Shown: in pieces, positions 17,576-25,854 of the stretch
Layout of the letters: each line of letters opens with the position of its first letter
Position numbering within the stretch: position 1 is the stretch's first letter
Assembly: GCA_012719595.1 (NCBI GenBank)
Contig: JAAYAB010000009.1
Location: forward strand, 1-37,664
Source of the DNA: Bacillota bacterium
GTDB lineage: Bacteria; Bacillota; DTU014
Direction of reading: 5' to 3'
Length of the DNA: 37,664 nt
Program-made: the position numbers and the translations under genes
Notes under the pieces: generated by a model
What the model was told of the DNA's origin: nothing
Databases searched by the model: none
Seen by the model: the letters and a program-made list of their open reading frames with translations, nothing else

Positions 17576-20500
17576 TCAATTACGCCAGGTTTGTGGTCTC
17601 AAGTCTCTCTCGGCATCCAGCCTGTGCAGATGGACGTAATGATCCCAATACGCCTTCTTCCACTCCTCAGGTACATCTTCCAGGTTGGTCTCGTATCCAA
17701 ACTCTAGGCGCTTTCGGGCTATCTCCTCATTGATCATACGATCGTAGTCAACCACAGACTCCCTCACAGGCTTGCCATCCAGCACCACTGCCCTAAAGAG
17801 CCAGTCGAACATCCTGGTGACGTAGTATCCTCCCAGCACCGGCGGGGTCCCCTCTACCCACTTCCACTGCTCCAGCAAGACCGCTCGCTCACTCGAACCC
17901 CATGGCAGCTGCTCGAGCGCCTCCATGTTGGCCGTCGGATACCTCGCTGCCGCTCCCATGAGCGCCTCCAGCTCCCGACCAAACCTGGCCTGGGTGTCTG
18001 CCCTGGTCCACCACTTCAGAAACTCCCACGCAGCCTCTTTCTTTTTTGACCCCTCCAGGATGATCGCTCCGGAACTGCCCGCCGGCACCACCCTGCTGAT
18101 GGTTCCATCTTCTCTCACTGTCCCTGGCACAAGCGCTATTCCCCACTCGCCTCGCAGCTCAGGGGCGAAGACCTTGATCTGGTTGTAGAATCCGTAGTCG
18201 CCGATCACCAGCGGCATTTCTCCCATCCGGAATCTGTTCGCTGCATTGAACTCCAGTGGGAACTCATATAGCCTGTACAGGTCCGTCAACTGCTTCAGGG
18301 TGGCTATGGCTAGCTCAGAGTCCAGGTTCGTAGCCACCATATCCTCCTTGTAGAGAGGCACCCCCTTCTGATACAGCAGCATCAGATACGTGCCCATAGT
18401 GGGCGAGAGTCCAATCTGCATGTAGTTCCTCTGCAGCTCCGGAACCATTCTATACACGTCGTCCCAGGTCTGGGGCACTTCAAGGCCCAGTTCCGCCAGG
18501 ACATCTTTTCTGTAGAAAAGCACCGGGAACGGATGGGTCTCCGGCAGTCCATACACCTTGTCCCGTATCCTCATCGAGGTGAAAGCTGACTTGGAGAATC
18601 TCTGAGCTACTTCCTCGAAATCCTCGAACTGACGAAGGTCTGCTATAGCTCCTCTGAAGGCCAGGTCCATGTTGAGGGCCCCGAGCGCCACATCGGGAGC
18701 CGTGCCTGCTATAATCGCAGGTATCAGAAGTGACCCTGTATCCGAGATCAGCTCCAGGTTCACTTGTATACCCGTCTCAGGGGTGAACGTATCCTCGATC
18801 ATCTGCTTCAGAATCTGGGCCTGGTCTCTGCCGGCTCCGCCGCCACCGCCCACATAGGTGCTTTGGCCAATCCAAACCTTGATCGCCTCATCAGATGTCT
18901 CCTGTTCACCTGAACCGCCGTCAGCACTAGTGCTGATGTCGTGCACTCCGGTATAGTCATGGGTAAACGATGCGGCTAGAGCGCTGAGCTCATGCCTCAC
19001 CAGCTGCCAGAAGGTCGGCGATGCGCTCGGCAGTTTCTGGTCCGGCGAAGCCACCACGATGTAGTCGATCTGCAGCGGTTGGTTGCGGGAGTTCTGCATC
19101 CACTCGCCCAGCGAACCAACGCTGTCTCTATAGGTAGCGAAGTGACTGGGGATGAGGTCCGGCCTGGCAGACATGTTCCTCAGCAGTCTCGCGAAGTCTC
19201 TAAGGAAGGTAGTGTGGCCTCCCTGCTGGCCAGTGACCGTCTCGAACGCCAAAGCTAGATCAGTCAGCTCCTGGCTCGCAGCCTGCAGCGACTCTACCAG
19301 ACCGGGGATCCTCTTCTCCAGCTGATAGCTTCGGAGAGGGTCAGGGTTGGCCGACGTAACCATCATGATTGTTCTGTAGATGGTAGTCAGTTGATAGAGC
19401 ACGTTCTCAGTCCGCTCCAGGATGTGAGCCAGATCTCCGAGGGTGACCTCGAGTCTCATAACGTGCTTTCCTCTGGTCAGATAGACGAGAGCGGGATTCC
19501 CGTACTCATCTGTGAGAGGGACCATGGAGTAACGATCGGTGAATGAGAACTTGATCGCCTCTGCCTCACTGAACGGCACCTTGCCGTCGATCATCATCTT
19601 GCGGCTGCTGTAAGAACCCCGGACCAGGTCCTGCTTGCCCTTGATAGCTATCTGGTAAAGCCCATCCTCTGGCACTTCGAACTCCCACTCCACCCACTCC
19701 CCGGTCAGCTGCCATCTGAAGCCTCCGATGGAGTTCAGCCTGACCTGGGCAGGATGGTATGGTTCCAGAGAAGGATCCCCCTTGTCGAACTCGGCGAATA
19801 TCCCGATGGCAGATCTGCGGACGGCGTTCTCTCCCTGAATCTTCTGAAGAACTCCAGTGGTCGGCTTATACCCTAGTTCCATGTACTCCTGAGCAACGAC
19901 CCTATAGGGCCTGGCCGCCTCCGCCTGCTCCAACCGCAATTCCGATATTGCTATGGGCTCGGACAGCGAATCTATACGAATCACATTGACGCCTTCTTGC
20001 AGGTAGAAGCTATAGGGCTGAAGCTCGTACCCGACAGGGTCCGTGATGTAGACAGTCTGCCACTCCGGCCTCTCCACCTGTCTCGGGCGGACATCGTTTC
20101 CCGCTGTATCCTTTCGGACCGGGCCGGAGTCTCCCCAGACCCTCTGAAAGCTCAGGAATTGAGTCCCCTCAAAAAGCCTGTCGCCGTTGATGGTCAAAGC
20201 CCTCTCGATGGCAATGCCTCTCCCGGGCAGGGGGTAATAAGTCAGGGCGATGTTGTAGAGTCCGGCTTCCGGCACATTGACCTGCCACTCTATGTATCCG
20301 CCCTCATCGGTGCGAACTACACTGCCGGACAACCCTCCAAGCTCCTCAACGATGGTGACCCCCTCGCCGGACGTGTACGATACTGCCGGCACTATGACCT
20401 TGATGTTCGGGCGCGGTGCTCCCGCGTACTGTGCGAGGTAGTCGTCATACGCGATCTGCCGCTCGTAAAAGGTGGCCACATCCTCGAGGGCGTCTGATGT

Positions 20501-20623
20501 GGCGACATCGTCCAAAGCGTCTGCGGTAGCGAGGCCTTCCATTGCGCCGAACACTACCAGCACAAGACCGATGACAGCGGTGATAAGCATCCTAGGATGG
20601 ACAACGGTAGCGTGCCTCATCAT
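17576..20623 (-). CDS. Extracellular solute-binding protein fused to N-terminal carbohydrate-binding-like modules
   Basis: 1015 aa; N-terminal hydrophobic segment, two beta-sandwich-like modules (GGYIEWQVNVPEAGLYNIALTY; GEWVEWEFEVPEDGLYQIAIKG), helical middle, C-terminal family-1 SBP (AGTAPDVALGALN...; KKEAAWEFLKWWTRADTQARFGRE). Confidence 0.85.
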   Translation of the reverse strand: MMRHATVVHPRMLITAVIGLVLVVFGAMEGLATADALDDVATSDALEDVATFYERQIAYDDYLAQYAGAPRPNIKVIVPAVSYTSGEGVTIVEELGGLSGSVVRTDEGGYIEWQVNVPEAGLYNIALTYYPLPGRGIAIERALTINGDRLFEGTQFLSFQRVWGDSGPVRKDTAGNDVRPRQVERPEWQTVYITDPVGYELQPYSFYLQEGVNVIRIDSLSEPIAISELRLEQAEAARPYRVVAQEYMELGYKPTTGVLQKIQGENAVRRSAIGIFAEFDKGDPSLEPYHPAQVRLNSIGGFRWQLTGEWVEWEFEVPEDGLYQIAIKGKQDLVRGSYSSRKMMIDGKVPFSEAEAIKFSFTDRYSMVPLTDEYGNPALVYLTRGKHVMRLEVTLGDLAHILERTENVLYQLTTIYRTIMMVTSANPDPLRSYQLEKRIPGLVESLQAASQELTDLALAFETVTGQQGGHTTFLRDFARLLRNMSARPDLIPSHFATYRDSVGSLGEWMQNSRNQPLQIDYIVVASPDQKLPSASPTFWQLVRHELSALAASFTHDYTGVHDISTSADGGSGEQETSDEAIKVWIGQSTYVGGGGGAGRDQAQILKQMIEDTFTPETGIQVNLELISDTGSLLIPAIIAGTAPDVALGALNMDLAFRGAIADLRQFEDFEEVAQRFSKSAFTSMRIRDKVYGLPETHPFPVLFYRKDVLAELGLEVPQTWDDVYRMVPELQRNYMQIGLSPTMGTYLMLLYQKGVPLYKEDMVATNLDSELAIATLKQLTDLYRLYEFPLEFNAANRFRMGEMPLVIGDYGFYNQIKVFAPELRGEWGIALVPGTVREDGTISRVVPAGSSGAIILEGSKKKEAAWEFLKWWTRADTQARFGRELEALMGAAARYPTANMEALEQLPWGSSERAVLLEQWKWVEGTPPVLGGYYVTRMFDWLFRAVVLDGKPVRESVVDYDRMINEEIARKRLEFGYETNLEDVPEEWKKAYWDHYVHLHRLDAERDLRPQTWRN
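20472..20525. repeat. Two 27-bp tandem units inside the 5' end of the SBP-fusion gene
   Basis: GTGGCCACATCCTCGAGGGCGTCTGAT / GTGGCGACATCGTCCAAAGCGTCTGCG (20/27 identical by eye), encoding ATSDALEDV and ATADALDDV on the - strand. Confidence 0.7.
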
Positions 20624-20685
20624 CTCAACTCCCCGGAAACAGAACGCTGGACCACCACACCCGACATCTCAACCTTGCTAAGACA

Positions 20686-20732
20686 GAGTTGCCCTCAGCC
20701 GAGCATCACTACTCTTTGCCGAGGGCAAACTC
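20686..20732 (-). promoter_or_regulatory. Intercistronic stem-loop downstream of the solute-binding protein gene
   Basis: GAGTT-GCCCTC ... GAGGGC-A-AACTC: 11-bp stem with a one-base bulge, between SBP stop (20810) and the next gene start (20623). No strong U-tract. Confidence 0.6.
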
Positions 20733-20809
20733 ATTTTCAGTAGTTGCACGCCGTCATGGACGAATCGGTCTCATCATGACCGGGTCTGTGTCATCGATGA
20801 CTGATTGAC

Positions 20810-22141
20810 TCAGTTGAACTCCTCGTCCAGCATGGCCTGAACTACTGGTGCCTTGGCATTGAGCCCGGCAGCTGGGCTGGCCATATCGACATCGCTCAAA
20901 ACGCCGAAGTAGTGCATAGAAGCATGAGCATCGACCTTCGAGTCGACGAGCTTCATCATCTCCAGAGTCTCTTCGTCTCTGATGTTGAACTTAGCCGCCC
21001 ACGCCATCCAAGCATCTTCGAGACCAGTCTCAGGATCTATGTAAGGCACGGTGAGCTTGAACAGGGCATTGGCTACTTCTATCTTCGCTCTGGGGTTCTT
21101 GACACCCTTCGGGATGATGAGCCCGAACATACGAGATCCGTCAATGGCGTAGTCATCTGAGTAGATGCTGTCAACATTCGGTCCCATCGGAGGAGGAACT
21201 ACGCCGAAGTCGTCCTCGATTTCGAAGACGATTGGATAGTCGAGCATCTCGACGTGCTCAACCATCCTCATGGCGATTTTGCCCTGCTTCCAAACTGAGT
21301 GATTCTCATGGAAGCCCTGGGGAGCCATGGCCTCGCCTATGTTCAAGATCTCATTGGCAATGCGGACACCCTCGATGAAGGCTGGCTCATTGGCGGTGTA
21401 TACCAGCTTCCCATCGATCTCACGCACGGCGCGTCCGCCATTGGTTGCGATCGGAGGAATCTGCCCCTCAGGAATCCAGAATCCCCACTGATCGATCTCG
21501 CCATCGCCGTCCGTATCCTTGGTGGCCAGGTTGGCGATCTCAATCATCTTGTCCCATGTCCACTCGTTGTTCTCGACTAGCTCATAGAGGTTGGGCAGGC
21601 CCTCTCTCTCGAAGAGGGTCTTGTTCCACATGACGACACGGCATGCCGCCGGCAGCAGCTGAGCAGGGAATAGGACAGTCTGTCTACCGAACTTCGCCCA
21701 CTTCTCCGGATTCTGAGCCAAGCCGATATTGGGATATCTCTGCCAGAACCCTTCCTCAACGAACTCTTCAGCCGGAGTGGAGAACTCAACGAATCCGAAT
21801 CCCTTCATGAAGGAGCTATGCCAGATCAGGATATCGTTAGGCTCGTCACCGGCGAGGATCGCTTGCTTCTCCTCATCAGATGCAGGCCAGGCCTTGGGAT
21901 TCTTGAACTCGATCTTGCAGTTGAACATCTTCTCGACTTCTTCTTTCCACGCCTTGCCTTCGCCATCCTGGAACTGACCAAAGAACAACTGATACCATCC
22001 ATCCCAACCTACGACGAACGACACAGTTTCTCCACCGAGGTCGAATTTCGGATACTCCTCTGCCTGGACAAGTGCGGCCATCGACGTCACAAGAATTACG
22101 CACAGCCCAATGGTGACAATTCTTCTCAGAGATCCTCCCAT
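20810..22141 (-). CDS. Extracellular solute-binding protein (ABC transporter, family 1)
   Basis: 443 aa; signal peptide MGGSLRRIVTIGLCVILVTSMAALVQAEE; SBP features (EEKQAILAGDEPNDILIWHSSFM; LYELVENNEWTWDKMIEIANLATKDTDGDGEIDQWGF). SD AAGGAGG. Confidence 0.9.
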   Translation of the reverse strand: MGGSLRRIVTIGLCVILVTSMAALVQAEEYPKFDLGGETVSFVVGWDGWYQLFFGQFQDGEGKAWKEEVEKMFNCKIEFKNPKAWPASDEEKQAILAGDEPNDILIWHSSFMKGFGFVEFSTPAEEFVEEGFWQRYPNIGLAQNPEKWAKFGRQTVLFPAQLLPAACRVVMWNKTLFEREGLPNLYELVENNEWTWDKMIEIANLATKDTDGDGEIDQWGFWIPEGQIPPIATNGGRAVREIDGKLVYTANEPAFIEGVRIANEILNIGEAMAPQGFHENHSVWKQGKIAMRMVEHVEMLDYPIVFEIEDDFGVVPPPMGPNVDSIYSDDYAIDGSRMFGLIIPKGVKNPRAKIEVANALFKLTVPYIDPETGLEDAWMAWAAKFNIRDEETLEMMKLVDSKVDAHASMHYFGVLSDVDMASPAAGLNAKAPVVQAMLDEEFN

Positions 22142-22231
22142 TGTGTAAATGCCTCCTTCCTTTCCGTCCGCTCACTGGTAGCCGAGATCGCATCCACCAG
22201 CAACCGATAGTACCCAAATACTAGGCTCCGT

Positions 22232-22272
22232 CGCGAAATCCTGCTGACTTCGCGGATTTTTTTCTTTTTTTG
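22232..22272 (+). terminator. Rho-independent terminator-like hairpin plus T-tract (or UP element)
   Basis: CGCGAA-atcctgctgac-TTCGCG followed by GGATTTTTTTCTTTTTTTG. Confidence 0.5.
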
Positions 22273-22274
22273 TT

Positions 22275-22313
22275 CGGCAACATGAAAATTGCCGGTCCGA
22301 AATGTGGTAGAAT
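22275..22313 (+). promoter_or_regulatory. Putative extended -10 promoter with an inverted-repeat operator over the -35 region
   Basis: Perfect inverted repeat CGGCAA-N8-TTGCCG (22275-22294) and TGgTAGAAT (22305-22313), upstream of the gene starting at 22349. Confidence 0.45.
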
Positions 22314-22348
22314 GAGTGTGTAACCAACAGTCCGTGGAGGTGCTCTGC

Positions 22349-23941
22349 ATGACTACAAACGATCTAGAAGAGGCCAAACGTATATGCCCGAAGACCGGGC
22401 GGATCATTGACCCTGGCAACCACTTGGGAATGAAGCGCTCGGGAATCTCGAGATGGTTTCTTCCCGTCGGCGGGTTTCTGGCCCTTATTTGGTTCTTGAT
22501 AAGAGTCATTCCGAAGCCGAGCAGGGCAACATACCCCTGTCAGAAGGCCGCTGCTCCGCTGGCCGCAGCCTTTGTCGTCTGGGTCTCGGGCTTGGTCGGA
22601 TCTTTGGCAGCCGGCAGACGACTGCGGCGCCTGCTGATCCAAAGGCGGTACCAAGCTGCCCTCGGATTCGCAGTCCTCATTCTCGTTATAGGCGGAATCG
22701 CTGTGGTTGGCCTGCATTCGGATACGCAATCAGCCAGCATAGTCGGTCCTGTTGGAGTCGGTGTCGGGATCAACCCCGGTCGAGTGGTATGGTGCCACGA
22801 TCCTGACGCGACCTCCTGGGATGGAGAGAGCGGCTACTGGTGGGAAGATGAACACACAGATCAGGCCGTGGTGGATCGGATGTTCCACGAATCGCTCTTG
22901 GCCCTCACTGGCGGCAGCGATGCCAGGGATTCATGGGAGCGGCTGTTCAGATATGCGAACACAAAGCTCGAAGGCGAATCCGCGCCATACTCAGCCGGTG
23001 AGAAGGTCGTGGTTAAGCTTAACCTCAACACGCAAGACCGTCACACATGCATCCACAATACTGTGGATCTCTCTCCCCAGGTCGTGCTGGCCTTCGTCCG
23101 CAGCCTGGTCAGGGACGGCGGCATACCCGAAGAGGACGTCACAATGTATGACGCCTCTCGATGGGTGGCTGACAAGATCTACGACAGAGTGAAGGCGGAG
23201 TTTCCCGGAGTGGTATTCGTAGACAATCAGGGCGGAGATGGACGAGAGAAGGTCGTACCTGATCCGCGAACTCCCATCTACTATGACGGCATAGGCATTG
23301 ACACCCCCGATCTCCTGCCTACGTGCGTCTCAGAGGCCAAGTACATGATAAACATATCTATCATGAAAAAGCACACACTGGCTGGCATAACCGCTGCAGC
23401 CAAGAACCACTTCGGGTCGATATTCCGCACATCCGACAGCCAGTGGTCTCCTTCCCACCTGCACGACTTCGTCACCACAACAACCCGGCCGATGGGGAGC
23501 GCGAATCCTCTGGTCAGTCTCATGGGTCACAAGGAGCTTGGAGGAAAGACCATACTCTACATAGTCGATGGCATGTATCCAGGCATGCAGCAGAGCAACG
23601 AGAACCCCAGCCGCTTCTGGATGCCGCCATTCAATGGCGACTGGACATCCAGCATGTTCATGTCTCAAGACCCTGTTGCGATCGAGTCTGTCCTGTGCGA
23701 TTTCTTCGCTGCTGAGCGCGGAGTGCCGGCCAACACCCGCAACTACTTGGTAGAAGCTGCTCTAGCCAACGATCCCCCGTCAGCGACCAGATACGATCCT
23801 GAGAGAGATGGGACGCCTCTGCAAAGCCTAGGTGTTCACGAGACCTGGAACAACCAGAGAGAGAAGCGCTACAGCGGCAACGACAATCCCGGGACTGGCA
23901 TTGAGCTGATAGCTCTAAGAACGGGAGGCGGAGGAAAATGA
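22349..23941 (+). CDS. DUF362 domain protein with N-terminal membrane segments
   Basis: ATG 22349 after GTGGAGGTG. N-terminal TM segments with PSRATYPCQKAAAPLAAAFV; DUF362-like core VVVKLNLNTQDRHTCIHNTVDLSPQVVLAFVRSLVRDGGI... and MINISIMKKHTLAGITAAAKNHFGSI. Confidence 0.8.
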   Translation: MTTNDLEEAKRICPKTGRIIDPGNHLGMKRSGISRWFLPVGGFLALIWFLIRVIPKPSRATYPCQKAAAPLAAAFVVWVSGLVGSLAAGRRLRRLLIQRRYQAALGFAVLILVIGGIAVVGLHSDTQSASIVGPVGVGVGINPGRVVWCHDPDATSWDGESGYWWEDEHTDQAVVDRMFHESLLALTGGSDARDSWERLFRYANTKLEGESAPYSAGEKVVVKLNLNTQDRHTCIHNTVDLSPQVVLAFVRSLVRDGGIPEEDVTMYDASRWVADKIYDRVKAEFPGVVFVDNQGGDGREKVVPDPRTPIYYDGIGIDTPDLLPTCVSEAKYMINISIMKKHTLAGITAAAKNHFGSIFRTSDSQWSPSHLHDFVTTTTRPMGSANPLVSLMGHKELGGKTILYIVDGMYPGMQQSNENPSRFWMPPFNGDWTSSMFMSQDPVAIESVLCDFFAAERGVPANTRNYLVEAALANDPPSATRYDPERDGTPLQSLGVHETWNNQREKRYSGNDNPGTGIELIALRTGGGGK

Positions 23942-25854
23942 GACGGTTTCCACGACTGGTCATGTCTGTGCTGACGGCAAGTCTGCTGATTTGTCCAGTT
24001 GGCTCCGATTCTCTGGCAGAGGAGGCTCTACCTATGCGTGTAATCGATGTGACATCGTACGGGGCCGACGGCAGTGATGAACTCGACGACACCGCGTCGA
24101 TACAGAGTGCCATCAATGCCGCCGCAGCCGGAGACACTGTCTACTTTCCCGCAGGCACGTACATCGTGAACCAAGGTACGGTCAGCGATGGAATAGGCCT
24201 GAAATCTGGCGTGAACCTCCTGGGCGAAGACGGTGCCGTGCTGAAAGTGACAGTCGACAACAAGCGGGCCCTCTGCATAAACGGACAGACCAACATCGTC
24301 ATCGACAATCTGAAGTTCATGGGTAAAGGACTGCGCATATATGGCGGTTCCAGCTATATCACTATTCAGAACTGTGAGATGGAGGAAGTCCGAGGCACTT
24401 GGCCATACAGCCATGCCGTCATGATAAACGAGAACGTGCATCACTGCTACTTCCTGAACAACTACTTCCACGATAGCGGTGAGATATTCATGTGCTGGGA
24501 CATCAAAGACTCAGAGTGGATAGGCAACTTCTTCGAACGAACCCATGAGCCGATCCACACTGTAGGCAACTCCACGGGCAACAAGTACATACGGAACAAG
24601 ATCTACTACTACAGCCGAATAGGCATAGAGATCCAAGACAATGCTACCGGAAACATCTTGGAGGGCAATGATATCCGCTATGAGCTGGACCCTGAGGGGT
24701 GTTACGCCATTTCCTTTGCCGCTCCATACACCCACAATGCGCTCATCAAGAACAACATCCTCGTCGGTGGCCGGACACGAAAGGCATACGCTGACGGAAA
24801 CTGGGGAGCAGCAGTAGAAGTCATGGGACAGGTGACAGTAGAGAACAACATCATGATAGACTTCCAGCACGGGTGTCAGGTGAGCACCGGCTATAGTCTT
24901 GATCGAGATTCGCCGATCATTGGTGGGCCGATCATCAGAAACAACTTCATGAGAAACCAGTCTGAGTGGGGGATCTGGAAGACTCACGTGACTGACCTGA
25001 TGCACATGAAGATAGAGGGGAACTTCATTGAGAATGCTCAGAAAGACGGCATATTCATCAACCGAGACCATAACCCAGGCATCGAGATCACAGGAAACAT
25101 GATTGTTCGAGACGCGGGGCACTGGGAGGGAGATGCCGTCCGCCTGTACTCTGGCATCAAGCTCCAGCAGAATGCGGAGACGCCTGCCAACTCCGTTACG
25201 GACAACTACATCTTGCTGCGGTCAGACTCGATGCCGAGTGGCTTCAGCTTCTATGGCGTTTATTTCTCACGCGGCAACACCTACGCTCCCTCTTTCGCCG
25301 ACGTTGTGGTAAAACGAAACCGGATAGTCTGCAGGGCGGTGCAATCAGAGGATGTGGATCCACGACTCTCAGCCAAACCTACCGGCATCTCCTATGATAC
25401 CTATGGGTCGATGAAGTCAGTTGCCTTTGTAGACAACTACTTCGAAGGTCTGGGAATAGTCATGAAGCCCGGAAGGGCCGGAGACTTCATCGCAACGGGG
25501 AACGTCAGCCTCGACTGCCCTGATCCAGGTCAGGAAAGGATCATTTCAAATGAGACTGCGAACAGAATGCCCGCAGTCGATGCCGGTGCCGATCAGGTCG
25601 TCACATATCCAGACAAAGTAGAACTGGCTGGTGCTGTGGTCGATGACGATGAACACCTTGAGGTGCGTTGGGAGAAGTTCATCGGAGTCGGAGATGTCAC
25701 CTTCGAAGACGATTCAGCACTCACCACGACAGCTGCTTTCTCCCATCCTGGATGGTACGTGCTGAAGCTGTCAGTGGATGACGGCGAGCACAGGCCATGG
25801 GATACTGTGTTGATCCAAGTGGAGGGACCACGGCATGTACATAGACGAGACTGA
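23938..25854 (+). CDS. Secreted right-handed parallel beta-helix (pectate-lyase-3-like) protein with Ig/PKD-like C-terminus
   Basis: 638 aa; signal peptide MRRFPRLVMSVLTASLLICPVGSDSLAEE; VIDVTSYGADGSDELDDTASIQSAINAAAAGDTVYFPAGTYIV; C-terminal PAVDAGADQVVTYPDKVELAGAVVDDD. ATGA overlap with the upstream stop. Confidence 0.9.
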   Translation: MRRFPRLVMSVLTASLLICPVGSDSLAEEALPMRVIDVTSYGADGSDELDDTASIQSAINAAAAGDTVYFPAGTYIVNQGTVSDGIGLKSGVNLLGEDGAVLKVTVDNKRALCINGQTNIVIDNLKFMGKGLRIYGGSSYITIQNCEMEEVRGTWPYSHAVMINENVHHCYFLNNYFHDSGEIFMCWDIKDSEWIGNFFERTHEPIHTVGNSTGNKYIRNKIYYYSRIGIEIQDNATGNILEGNDIRYELDPEGCYAISFAAPYTHNALIKNNILVGGRTRKAYADGNWGAAVEVMGQVTVENNIMIDFQHGCQVSTGYSLDRDSPIIGGPIIRNNFMRNQSEWGIWKTHVTDLMHMKIEGNFIENAQKDGIFINRDHNPGIEITGNMIVRDAGHWEGDAVRLYSGIKLQQNAETPANSVTDNYILLRSDSMPSGFSFYGVYFSRGNTYAPSFADVVVKRNRIVCRAVQSEDVDPRLSAKPTGISYDTYGSMKSVAFVDNYFEGLGIVMKPGRAGDFIATGNVSLDCPDPGQERIISNETANRMPAVDAGADQVVTYPDKVELAGAVVDDDEHLEVRWEKFIGVGDVTFEDDSALTTTAAFSHPGWYVLKLSVDDGEHRPWDTVLIQVEGPRHVHRRD

